This document shows positions 27,912-36,088 of a stretch of DNA of 64,000 nt, one piece after another (the first letter of the stretch is position 1; every line of letters begins with the position of its first letter). The notes beneath the pieces are model-generated. The model was not told the origin of the DNA and did not search any database. It was given only the letters and a program-made list of their open reading frames with translations. Both the position numbers and the translations under genes were made by a program. Origin of the DNA: Lutibacter sp. (GTDB lineage: Bacteria > Bacteroidota > Bacteroidia > Flavobacteriales > Flavobacteriaceae); NCBI GenBank assembly GCA_021647265.1, contig JAKIVA010000009.1, forward strand, positions 1-64,000. Direction: 5' to 3'.

Positions 27912-29180
27912 TTAAACCTTAACAATTAGTAATAATAAGATACTTAGAAAAATAATAGCTGAGAATCCAATAACAATTTTAGACATTATTTTTTTATTTC
28001 CAAAAAACAGTGCATATCCCATCTTAATTAAAGCATTACTTATAGTGGCCAATATTGTTGCTTGAACAACTAGAGTTATTGTAAGTGAATTATTTTTAGT
28101 TTGAAATAAATTTAATATAAAAGGGTCAATATCAGTAACTCCAACAATTACGGATAATATTTTTACACCAGAATTCCCATAATATTTAAGTACTAAATCT
28201 GTAATCATTGCAAAAATTACAAATAACAATCCAAATATAAAAGCCGTTTTAAACTCTAGAGGATTTTTATAAGTGATTAACTGTTTATTAGCTTCATTAA
28301 TTGTGTCTTTAGCATTAAAAAATAAGGCTAAAAGAATACTAAAAAAGGTTAATGGAATAAAAAAATACAATAGAGATTGTGCTATTGTTTTATTAAAAAT
28401 AAAGGCTAAAACCAATAAGCGAATATACATCATTGCAGTTGCAAATAAAATACTGGCAACAATTTTAGATGCTGAAGAACCTTCCTTACTTTTTCGAGCG
28501 AGAACTATGGTAGTTGCAGTACTACTGTACATTCCTCCCAGAATACCTGTTAGTAATAATCCTGCATTTTGAAATACATATTTTTGTAATAAATAACTAA
28601 TATATGATATGGTTGAAACAGCAACAATTGCTAACCAAAATTTGTATGGTGAAATACTAATGAAAGAAAAAATAGGCTCATTTGGAAGTATTGGTAGAAT
28701 AATTCCTGCAATTATAATAAATTTGGCAAGTGTAATAAACTCTGTATTACTTATCTTTTGTGATATTTTAAACAAATCTTCTTTAATTTCTAACAAAATA
28801 AGAATTCCTACAATTATAGATAAAACCATCCAATGAGGTTGAGTATAAATTATAGGTGTAATTGTGTAGGTTAAAAGTACTGCAATTATAGAAGTAAATC
28901 CGGCTAAGGATGTTTTCATTATTTTATAATTATAAAAAATAGCTAATAGAATAGTTAATGTTACAAATCCAGTTAAAAAAGGAATATATGTAATGGGGTT
29001 TAAAGTATATAGTACAAAACCTAATATACCAACGAGTGCGAAAGTTCTATCTGTACCAAATAAGACTTCATTTTTTTGTTTTGCGTGAATTTTTCTCTGT
29101 TCTAAACCTATTAGAAGAGAAAATATAGTGACTAAAAAAAAATTGATAAAATCTTGAGGTATGCTTTTAAAAAGTTCCAT
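27912..29180 (-). CDS. MgtC/SapB plus DUF4010 membrane protein
   Basis: A 422-residue inner-membrane protein with about 12 hydrophobic helices. The N-terminal third is MgtC-like (FFLVTIFSLLIGLEQRK, GTDRTFALVGILGF, with the conserved arginine after GTD). The remainder is the DUF4010 domain (GGMYSSTATTIVLARKSKEG, GVTDIDPFIL). The family is linked to ion or magnesium stress and membrane potential, but no transport has been shown for this fused form. It converges on nagB with a 64-base gap and is not obviously part of the murein locus. The tmRNA gene lies upstream on the same strand. Confidence 0.8.
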   Translation of the reverse strand: MELFKSIPQDFINFFLVTIFSLLIGLEQRKIHAKQKNEVLFGTDRTFALVGILGFVLYTLNPITYIPFLTGFVTLTILLAIFYNYKIMKTSLAGFTSIIAVLLTYTITPIIYTQPHWMVLSIIVGILILLEIKEDLFKISQKISNTEFITLAKFIIIAGIILPILPNEPIFSFISISPYKFWLAIVAVSTISYISYLLQKYVFQNAGLLLTGILGGMYSSTATTIVLARKSKEGSSASKIVASILFATAMMYIRLLVLAFIFNKTIAQSLLYFFIPLTFFSILLALFFNAKDTINEANKQLITYKNPLEFKTAFIFGLLFVIFAMITDLVLKYYGNSGVKILSVIVGVTDIDPFILNLFQTKNNSLTITLVVQATILATISNALIKMGYALFFGNKKIMSKIVIGFSAIIFLSILLLLIVKV

Positions 29181-29270
29181 TAAATCTAAATTAAAGAGAT
29201 AAAGGTATGTAAAATTAGCATAGAATTAGTTAAATAAACCTGTAAAAAACAGCTTTAATTCAAATAATAG

Positions 29271-29661
29271 TGGAGACGCCGGGAATCGAACCCGGGTCCA
29301 AACAAGCAACTAAAATAGTTTCTACATGCTTAGTTTTCATTTAGTTTTCGACTTAAAGATGATTGAAAACTACCCACTTTAAGCTTAGTTTCTTTAGTTT
29401 CAAAATGCTATCGAAACCGTAGCAAATCTATGTTAACTTTTACGATGCCTCTAATCTGACCGCCGCTAACCAAGGCTTTCAAGAGACATTTAGCTTTTGC
29501 ACCTTGTGCAACGAGGCTCATCCTACTATAATTCGGATTAAGCAGCTAAAGCGTAGTTATCTTCGCCGTTTAAAATGTTGAAATTGAGATTTACGAGTGC
29601 TATTTCATTACTCGACATGCTTCTACTTTAATTGACCTTGCAGTCAAAACCAGTCGTCCCC
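29271..29661 (-). ncRNA. ssrA: transfer-messenger RNA (tmRNA)
   Basis: The minus strand begins GGGGACGACTGGTTTTGACT at 29661 and ends GGTTCGATTCCCGGCGTCTC plus discriminator A at 29271. These ends pair as a seven-base-pair acceptor stem with one G-U pair, and the T-arm is intact; CCA is not encoded. The tag frame at 29567-29538 reads GGC GAA GAT AAC TAC GCT TTA GCT GCT then TAA, i.e. GEDNYALAA, preceded by the charged alanine. It rescues stalled ribosomes with SmpB and marks products for proteolysis. A possible -7 box (TAAATTTG) lies at 29704-29697, implying a processed 5' leader. Confidence 0.96.
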
Positions 29662-29783
29662 AATAATTCAAAGAACATATCCTTTTAAAAGGAAGGCAAA
29701 TTTATGAAAAATATGTTAAACTAATTACTTGTTATATTCTTTAATTCACAATATATTCGTATCAAAATTTATACCAGTTATTT

Positions 29784-30986
29784 ATGAAGATAGGAATTAT
29801 TAAAGAAAGAAAAAATCCACCTGATAGAAGAGTTGTGTTATCTCCAAAAAAATGTAAAGAATTACTTCTTGAATATCCAAAATTGGAAATTAAAGTTGAA
29901 AGTTCTGAAAGTCGTTTTTTTACAGATGATGATTATAAAAAAGAAGAAATAGAAGTGGTAAATGATGTATCAGATTGTGATGTTTTATTAGGGGTAAAGG
30001 AAGTTCCAATTTCTAACTTAATACCCAATAAAAAATACTTTTTCTTTTCTCATACTATAAAAAAACAAGCATATAATAGGAATTTATTAAGAGCTATTTT
30101 AGATAAAAATATTGAATTGTATGACCATGAAACTATAACAAATGAAAAAGGGATAAGATTGGTTGCTTTTGGTAGATATGCAGGAATTGTTGGTGCTTAC
30201 AACGGTTTTAGAACCTATGGTTTGAAATTTGAGTTGTTTAATTTACCAAAGGCTGAAGTTTTACACGACCAATTAATGTTAATTGATGAACTGAAAAAAA
30301 TACAGCTACCAAATATAAAAATTGTTTTAACAGGAAAGGGAAGAGTAAGTAATGGAGCAAAAGAAATGTTTGACGGAATGGGATTGAAGGAAGTCTCAGT
30401 AGATGAATTTTTAACACAAACTTTTAATGAACCAGTATATGTGCAGATTGATGTGTTAGATTATAATAAAAGAAAAGATGGCCAGATAATCAATGAAGTA
30501 GATTTCTTTAACAATCCGCAAGAATACGAAGGTGATTTTATGCGTTTTGCCAAAGTGGCTGATATGTATATTGCATGTCATTTTTACGGAACAGGATCTC
30601 CGTATATATATACACGTGAAGATGCTAAATCAGCTAATTTTAATATAAAAGTTGTAGCTGATATCAGTTGTGATATTGATGGCCCAGTTGCTTCAACCAT
30701 TCGTCCTTCAACCATAGCGAATCCAATTTACGGTTACCACCCAAAAACAGAACAAGAAGTAAACTATAAAAATGAAGATGCAATTGCCGTAATGGCAGTT
30801 GATAATTTACCTTGTGAACTTCCTAAAGATGCTTCCGAAGGATTTGGAGATAGTTTTGCCAAATATGTTATTCCTGCATTTTTTAATAATGATAAAGATG
30901 GTGTTTTGGAAAGAGCCAAAATGACAGAAAACGGGAAATTAACTCAACGGTTTAGTTATTTGCAAGATTTTGTAGATGGAAAATAA
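29784..30986 (+). CDS. alanine/saccharopine dehydrogenase-like NAD(P)-dependent oxidoreductase
   Basis: A 400-residue enzyme of the AlaDH/PNT superfamily. The N-terminal catalytic domain is recognisable from MKIGIIKERKNPPDRRVVLSP, the substrate-binding arginines, FFFSHTIKKQ (the saccharopine-dehydrogenase-type SHT) and YDHETI. The NAD-binding half has IVLTGKGRVSNGAKEM (GxGxxxxG) and, later, VVADISCDIDGPVASTIRPS, the block shared with lysine-forming saccharopine dehydrogenases. It may act on saccharopine or a related opine amino acid; alanine dehydrogenase is less likely. The next gene starts inside its last codons (11-base overlap). Confidence 0.75.
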   Translation: MKIGIIKERKNPPDRRVVLSPKKCKELLLEYPKLEIKVESSESRFFTDDDYKKEEIEVVNDVSDCDVLLGVKEVPISNLIPNKKYFFFSHTIKKQAYNRNLLRAILDKNIELYDHETITNEKGIRLVAFGRYAGIVGAYNGFRTYGLKFELFNLPKAEVLHDQLMLIDELKKIQLPNIKIVLTGKGRVSNGAKEMFDGMGLKEVSVDEFLTQTFNEPVYVQIDVLDYNKRKDGQIINEVDFFNNPQEYEGDFMRFAKVADMYIACHFYGTGSPYIYTREDAKSANFNIKVVADISCDIDGPVASTIRPSTIANPIYGYHPKTEQEVNYKNEDAIAVMAVDNLPCELPKDASEGFGDSFAKYVIPAFFNNDKDGVLERAKMTENGKLTQRFSYLQDFVDGK

Positions 30987-31194
30987 CCAACAACATTTGT
31001 TAGAAAAACTAGCAAATACTAAAATGCCTTATGGAAAATATAAAGGAAAGTACTTAATAGATTTACCTGAACACTATATTGTGTGGTACCATAATAAAGG
31101 ATTTCCTTCTGGGAAATTTGGAGAAATGCTACATTTAGTTTATGAAATACAGTTAAATGGACTGGAAGATTTAGTGCGTAAATTAAAACTGTAA
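30976..31194 (+). CDS. DUF3820 family small protein
   Basis: A 72-residue soluble protein. MPYGKYKGKYLIDLPEHYIVW and GFPSGKFGEML are the DUF3820 hallmarks. The fold resembles the small domains found in some exonuclease-associated proteins, but its function is unknown. It overlaps the preceding dehydrogenase gene by 11 bases and is almost certainly translated from the same message. It has no signal peptide or membrane segment. Confidence 0.8.
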   Translation: MENNQQHLLEKLANTKMPYGKYKGKYLIDLPEHYIVWYHNKGFPSGKFGEMLHLVYEIQLNGLEDLVRKLKL

Positions 31195-31215
31195 AAATTA
31201 AGGGTTGGTAAAAAA

Positions 31216-31776
31216 TTATATACTGTTATAATAAATAATACCATAACAGATATGATAAATACCAAAAGCTACACCCCATAAAATAAACGAATAACAGGAA
31301 AAAATTAATGCTAAAATTCCATTAAAAATAAAGAGAATACCTAAAATTTTTGTAGAACCTCTTGTGAATTTATTAGCTAAAAAAGTTGCAATTCCATAAA
31401 GTATTAGGGAAGCAGGTATAATCAATTTTAACACACCTATAACCATGATGTAATAGAGAATAATCCCTCCAAAAAATAGGTGAATTAAATAAATACGCCT
31501 AATTTGTTTTGCATTTAACTCCCATTTTTTTGAGTTACTTTTTTTTCTTTTCTTATTCATAAATACTATTAAAATGTAAGAAAAGAGCATAAAAAAGAAG
31601 CAAATAGCAATTAATAATAGTTGAAAAAAGGAGATTGGTAATAGTGATACTCCTTTTGAAGCAGAAAGGTATTGATTTAGAATATCGTTTATGAAATATA
31701 TAAAGAAGAGAGATAAAATACCGAATATAATTCCCGTAACTCCTTCTAAAGATAAATTGTGAATTTTTGTGTTCAA
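31216..31776 (-). CDS. hypothetical membrane protein
   Basis: A 186-residue protein with about five hydrophobic helices (about 11-33, 47-72, 97-120, 120-138, 145-180) and a basic cytoplasmic stretch MNKKRKKSNSKKWELNAKQIRR. I do not recognise a family. It is convergent with the DUF3820 gene (21-base gap) and divergent from the ribonucleotide reductase gene. No catalytic or binding motif is visible. Confidence 0.6.
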   Translation of the reverse strand: MNTKIHNLSLEGVTGIIFGILSLFFIYFINDILNQYLSASKGVSLLPISFFQLLLIAICFFFMLFSYILIVFMNKKRKKSNSKKWELNAKQIRRIYLIHLFFGGIILYYIMVIGVLKLIIPASLILYGIATFLANKFTRGSTKILGILFIFNGILALIFSCYSFILWGVAFGIYHICYGIIYYNSI

Positions 31777-31944
31777 ATACAGTTAAAATTTATAATTCTT
31801 TAAAGCTACAAAAAATAATAACGTAAAGTTTTTGAGTTTTCAACAATAAAATGTTATTAACTAATTTCAATAGAAGATAAAATAAATTTAAATATTCGAT
31901 AATTTTAGTAACTCAAAATTTACCAAACAAAAACAATCTATACA

Positions 31945-34494
31945 ATGGCTGAACAATTAGTGTTTTCTAAGATATATACATTTAAAGAGGTGTTAAAGAG
32001 TGCTTTAGCTTATTTTAACGGCGATGAACTTGCTGCAACTACTTGGATTAACAAGTATGCTATGAAGAATAAAAAGGGCGAATTTTTAGAATCTACTCCC
32101 CGTGATATGCATCAAAGAATGGCGACTGAATTTGCCCGTATTGAAAAAAAATATTTAGGTAAAGAAAAAAGCACGGAAGGGTTATCAGCCTATGGGAAAA
32201 AGCGTGAATTTTTATCAGAAGAAGCCATTTTTGAGATGTTTAAAGACTTTAAATATATCATACCACAAGGAAGTGTAATGTCATCTTTAGGGAACAAAAA
32301 TACCATTGCCTCTTTGTCAAATTGCGTAGTAGTTCCACCTGTTTACGATTCTTATGGAGGTATTTTTTATACAGATCAGCAATTAGCTCAATTATTTAAA
32401 CGTCGCTGCGGTGTGGGTGTTGATTTATCAAACTTAAGGCCAAGTGGAGCATCGGTTTCTAATTCTGCAGGAAGTACCACAGGAGCTGTTTCATTTATGA
32501 ATCGCTTTTCAAATACTACCAGAGAAGTCGCTCAAAATGGTAGAAGAGGAGCCTTAATGCTTACGATGGATATTGCACACCCTGATATTGAAGATTTTGT
32601 AACCGTAAAACAAGATTTAACCAAAATTACAGGAGCCAACATATCACTTCGTTTATCAGATGAATTTATGATTGCTGTTGTTAATGATGATGATTTTACC
32701 TTACGCTGGCCAATTGATAGTAAAAATCCAAAGTATACTAAAACTATTAAAGCAAAAGAATTGTGGAATACTATAATTAAAAGTGCGCATAATACTGCTG
32801 AACCAGGTTTAATTTTCTGGGATCGTCAACATTTTTATTCAACGTCATCTATATACCCTGGGTTTAAAAATAGTTCTACAAACCCTTGTTCAGAAATTGC
32901 TATGCAAGGAGGAGATAGTTGTCGATTAATAGCAATTAATTTGTATAGTTTTGTTGAAAACCCTTTTACAGAAAAAGCGAAATTTGATTATAAAAAATTC
33001 TATAAAATAGCGTATGAATCACAACGACTGATGGATGATTTAGTTGATTTAGAATTGGAAGCTGTTGATAAGATTTTTAATAAAATAATGCACGATAAAG
33101 AACCTCTTAATATCAAACAAGTTGAAATAGATACTTGGAAATTATTATATAAAACGGGTAAAAAAGGTAGGAGAACAGGTTTAGGTTTTACTGCGCTAGC
33201 CGATACCATGGCTGCTTTGGGTAAAAAGTTTGATACAGACGAAGCCATTGCAGTTATTGATGAAATAATGAAAACTAAATTTAAGGCCGAATTTGATAGT
33301 AGTATTGATATGGCAATAACTCGTGGTAAATTTGAAATATTTAATCCCGAAATTGAGAAATTCTCTGAGTTTGTACAAATGATTGAAAAAGAATTTCCAG
33401 CAATTTATAAACGAATGATGAAGTACGGACGAAGAAATATTTCAATTAGTACTGTTGCTCCAACAGGAAGCTTGAGTATGTTGGCACAAACATCATCGGG
33501 AATTGAACCAGTTTTCTTATTGTCTTATAAAAGAAGAAGAAAAGTAAATCAAGATGATGATAATGCCAAAATAGCCTATGTAGACGATTTAGGTGATGCT
33601 TACGAAGAGTTTGATGTATATCACCCGAAGTTAAAAACATGGATGGAAGTTACGGGTAAAACTGATTATAAAGAAAGCCCTTATAACGGTGCAACAGCAA
33701 CAGAGATAGATTGGGTAAAAAGAGTTGAAATGCAAGCTTTAGTTCAAAAATATACAACACACTCAATTAGTTCTACAATTAATTTAGCTTCAGATGTATC
33801 AGTAGAAATGGTTGGAGATATTTATATTGAATCTTGGAAAAAAGGATTGAAAGGAATTACGGTTTACAGAGATGGTTCTCGTAGTGGAATATTAGTTTCG
33901 AATGATGACAAAAAGAAAAAAAATAATGAAGGTTGTTATGCAGATACAATTTTCCCAAAACGACCTAAAAAAATTGAAGCCAAGGTAGTAAGATTTCAAA
34001 ATGATTATGATAAATGGGTTGCTGTTGTTGGGGTGATAAATAATAGACCATATGAAGTTTTTACAGGAAAAATTGAAGATGCATTTATTTTACCAGCTTG
34101 GTTAGAAAAAGGATGGGTTATAAAAAACAGAGATGAGAATGGAAAATCTCGTTACGATTTTCAATTTCTAGATAAACAAGGCTATAAAGTAACTTTAGAA
34201 GGACTCTCAAGAACTTTTGATAAAGAATATTGGAATTATGCAAAATTAATTTCAGGAGTACTTCGCCACGGTATGCCAATACAATATGTTGTAGATTTAA
34301 TTAATAATTTAAATTTATACGATGAAAATATTAATACTTGGAAAAATGGTATTGCACGTACATTGAAACAATTTGTAACAGATGGTACGCAGGCTGTTGA
34401 TAAAAAATGCCCTGAATGTGGAGATCCAGATGGATTAATTTATGAAGAAGGCTGTTTGAAATGTAAAAATTGTGGACATTCTAAATGCGGATAA
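31945..34494 (+). CDS. nrdJ: adenosylcobalamin-dependent (class II) ribonucleotide reductase
   Basis: An 849-residue enzyme that reduces ribonucleotides to deoxyribonucleotides using coenzyme B12 as radical source, hence oxygen-independent. Landmarks are SLSNCVV with the first redox cysteine, RCGVGVDLSNLRPSGA, the NPCSEIAMQGGDSCRL block that carries the radical cysteine and catalytic glutamate, STVAPTGSLSMLA (phosphate binding) and the C-terminal zinc-ribbon-like CPECGDPDGLIYEEGCLKCKNCG. No ATP cone is visible at the N-terminus. The 170-base upstream region shows no cobalamin riboswitch signature. No other RNR is in the window. Confidence 0.93.
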   Translation: MAEQLVFSKIYTFKEVLKSALAYFNGDELAATTWINKYAMKNKKGEFLESTPRDMHQRMATEFARIEKKYLGKEKSTEGLSAYGKKREFLSEEAIFEMFKDFKYIIPQGSVMSSLGNKNTIASLSNCVVVPPVYDSYGGIFYTDQQLAQLFKRRCGVGVDLSNLRPSGASVSNSAGSTTGAVSFMNRFSNTTREVAQNGRRGALMLTMDIAHPDIEDFVTVKQDLTKITGANISLRLSDEFMIAVVNDDDFTLRWPIDSKNPKYTKTIKAKELWNTIIKSAHNTAEPGLIFWDRQHFYSTSSIYPGFKNSSTNPCSEIAMQGGDSCRLIAINLYSFVENPFTEKAKFDYKKFYKIAYESQRLMDDLVDLELEAVDKIFNKIMHDKEPLNIKQVEIDTWKLLYKTGKKGRRTGLGFTALADTMAALGKKFDTDEAIAVIDEIMKTKFKAEFDSSIDMAITRGKFEIFNPEIEKFSEFVQMIEKEFPAIYKRMMKYGRRNISISTVAPTGSLSMLAQTSSGIEPVFLLSYKRRRKVNQDDDNAKIAYVDDLGDAYEEFDVYHPKLKTWMEVTGKTDYKESPYNGATATEIDWVKRVEMQALVQKYTTHSISSTINLASDVSVEMVGDIYIESWKKGLKGITVYRDGSRSGILVSNDDKKKKNNEGCYADTIFPKRPKKIEAKVVRFQNDYDKWVAVVGVINNRPYEVFTGKIEDAFILPAWLEKGWVIKNRDENGKSRYDFQFLDKQGYKVTLEGLSRTFDKEYWNYAKLISGVLRHGMPIQYVVDLINNLNLYDENINTWKNGIARTLKQFVTDGTQAVDKKCPECGDPDGLIYEEGCLKCKNCGHSKCG

Positions 34495-34519
34495 AATAAT
34501 TTTTGGTTAAACAAAAAAC

Positions 34520-34654
34520 ATGAGATCGTCTAAAAAGTCACAAAATTTGTCATTCTGAATTTATTTCAGAATCTCATCATACTGATTATCAATTATTATA
34601 AGACCCTGAAAGAGGTTCAGGTTAACGTAAATTACACTTTTTAGACAGTCTCAT
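34520..34654. mobile_element. MITE-like non-autonomous element, 135 bp
   Basis: The ends are 19-base imperfect inverted repeats, 17 of 19 matching (34520-34538 ATGAGATCGTCTAAAAAGT and 34636-34654 ACTTTTTAGACAGTCTCAT). The interior has its own hairpin, ATTCTGAA / TTCAGAAT with a short loop near 34552-34570, and no reading frame. Size and structure fit a miniature inverted-repeat element mobilised by a transposase encoded elsewhere. No target duplication is obvious. Confidence 0.5.
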
Positions 34655-35005
34655 ATTTTTTTAAGAGTCCAGTTGAGCAACATATTTTAAACCAAGAAGA
34701 GCCATATAAAGTAATTATGCTGTATATACGTACTGTAATTTTATGGATTCCTGCCTTAGCAAAAATGACCCCGTTTTTAACTGAAAAGCCTATTCTCGAT
34801 ACTAATTTCAAGCCTAAAAAGCCTAAAATTCACTTGGATTGACGAAATTTCATCAAAATGCACAACGGGTTATATTTAAATATTTTTAAAGGAAACAAAT
34901 TACGTTGATGTGGCCTTTGTAACGTGAGTTTGACGTAATAATCTACTTCAATTACAGATAATCAATATTTTAAATATAAAATTAAAACGCTAATGCTACC
35001 TTGAG

Positions 35006-35041
35006 CGCAGTCGAAAGGTTTTTAAATAGGTTTCGACTGCG
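35006..35041. repeat. perfect 11-base inverted repeat
   Basis: CGCAGTCGAAA (35006-35016) and its exact complement (35031-35041) flank a 14-base loop. It lies 70 bases past the kdsA stop. No U-tract follows, so it is more likely an intergenic repeat element or mRNA-stabilising hairpin than a terminator. Confidence 0.45.
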
Positions 35042-35112
35042 ATTAACCTGACAAAGAGCTGATAATCAATGTAATTTTCTTTAGCATATACATTTTAAAA
35101 AAGAAATCTAAT

Positions 35113-35934
35113 TTATTTAAAACTATTTACCGTTTTTCTAATAGCAACTAAGTTGCTTAATAAACCTTCTAAATATTTTAGGTTTAGCATATTTGCGCCA
35201 TCACTTTTAGCAATAGAAGGATTAAAATGAGTTTCTAAAAATAAACCATCAACACCAACAGCAACACCCGCTCTGGCAATGGTTTCAATTAATTCAGGTT
35301 TGCCACCTGTAACTCCACTATCCTGATTTGGTTGTTGTAATGAATGTGTAATATCTAAAATAGTTGGAGCAAATTGTTGCATTTCAGGAATTCCTCTATA
35401 ATCAACAATCATATCTTGGTAGCCAAACATAGTTCCTCTATCGGTAATCCAAACTTTTTCATTGCCGCTATCTTTCACTTTTTGTACTGCATGTTTCATT
35501 GCTGAAGGACTCATAAATTGTCCTTTTTTTAAGTTTACAACTTTTCCAGTTTTAGCAGCTGCCACAACTAAATCCGTCTGGCGAACTAAAAAAGCAGGGA
35601 TTTGTAATACATCTACATATTCAGCAGCTTTTGTAGCATCAGTAACGCTATGTATATCCGTTACTGTTGGAATATTAAAAGTTTTGGAAACTTTTTTCAA
35701 AATTTTTAACGCTTTTTCATCTCCAATTCCTGTAAAGCTATCAATTCTGGAACGATTGGCTTTTTTAAAACTTCCCTTGAAAATAAACGGTATTTTTAGT
35801 TTGTCGGTTACTTTTAAAATGTGTTCAGCAATATGCAGTGCCATTTCTTCACCTTCAATAGCACAAGGGCCTGCTAATAAAAAAAAGTTGTTACTGTCAG
35901 CGTGTTTTATGTTGGGAATTAGGTTTAAATTCAT
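35113..35934 (-). CDS. kdsA: 3-deoxy-8-phosphooctulonate synthase
   Basis: KdsA condenses phosphoenolpyruvate with arabinose-5-phosphate to make KDO-8-phosphate, the committed step to the lipopolysaccharide core sugar KDO, in the cytoplasm. The 273-residue sequence has LLAGPCAIEGEE, FKGSFKKANRS (the KANRS substrate motif), TDIHSVTD, VWITDRGTMFGY and DITHSLQQP. The cysteine in AGPC marks the metal-dependent class, as in Aquifex, rather than the metal-free E. coli type. It is monocistronic, with a -7 box 16 bases upstream, and faces away from the GH20 gene. Confidence 0.95.
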   Translation of the reverse strand: MNLNLIPNIKHADSNNFFLLAGPCAIEGEEMALHIAEHILKVTDKLKIPFIFKGSFKKANRSRIDSFTGIGDEKALKILKKVSKTFNIPTVTDIHSVTDATKAAEYVDVLQIPAFLVRQTDLVVAAAKTGKVVNLKKGQFMSPSAMKHAVQKVKDSGNEKVWITDRGTMFGYQDMIVDYRGIPEMQQFAPTILDITHSLQQPNQDSGVTGGKPELIETIARAGVAVGVDGLFLETHFNPSIAKSDGANMLNLKYLEGLLSNLVAIRKTVNSFK

Positions 35935-35950
35935 GGTTCATTATTTTAGG

Positions 35951-35958
35951 CAAATGTA
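35951..35958 (-). promoter_or_regulatory. kdsA promoter -7 box (TACATTTG)
   Basis: The minus strand reads TACATTTG, an exact TAnnTTTG match, 16 bases before the kdsA ATG. This implies a very short leader. Confidence 0.55.
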
Positions 35959-36088
35959 CATTTTTTTTGAGTTTCATAAAGGTAGGAAGTTTTAATATTG
36001 AATGTCTAACTAAGTTATAAAAAATATAAGAGACAGTTTTCTAGTATTATTTTACTTATTTTTGAGATTCAAGAAATTTAAAAATATT

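Larger units (their letters stand above)
34495..35112. other. gene-free repeat-rich region
   Basis: No gene is supported in these 618 bases. The stretch contains a 135-base element with terminal inverted repeats (34520-34654), a degenerate copy of a repeat seen between flavobacterial genes (ATTCCTGCCTTAGC near 34750), the 14-mer shared with position 277 (34857-34870) and a hairpin at 35006-35041. It looks like a landing zone for small non-coding elements. Confidence 0.6.

Noticed and set aside
29271..29300. tRNA gene suggested by GGTTCGATTCCCGG
   Set aside because: It is the T-arm of the tmRNA; no anticodon arm lies nearby.
35462..35995. 177-residue plus-strand frame over kdsA
   Set aside because: Antisense shadow of a certain kdsA; no family features.
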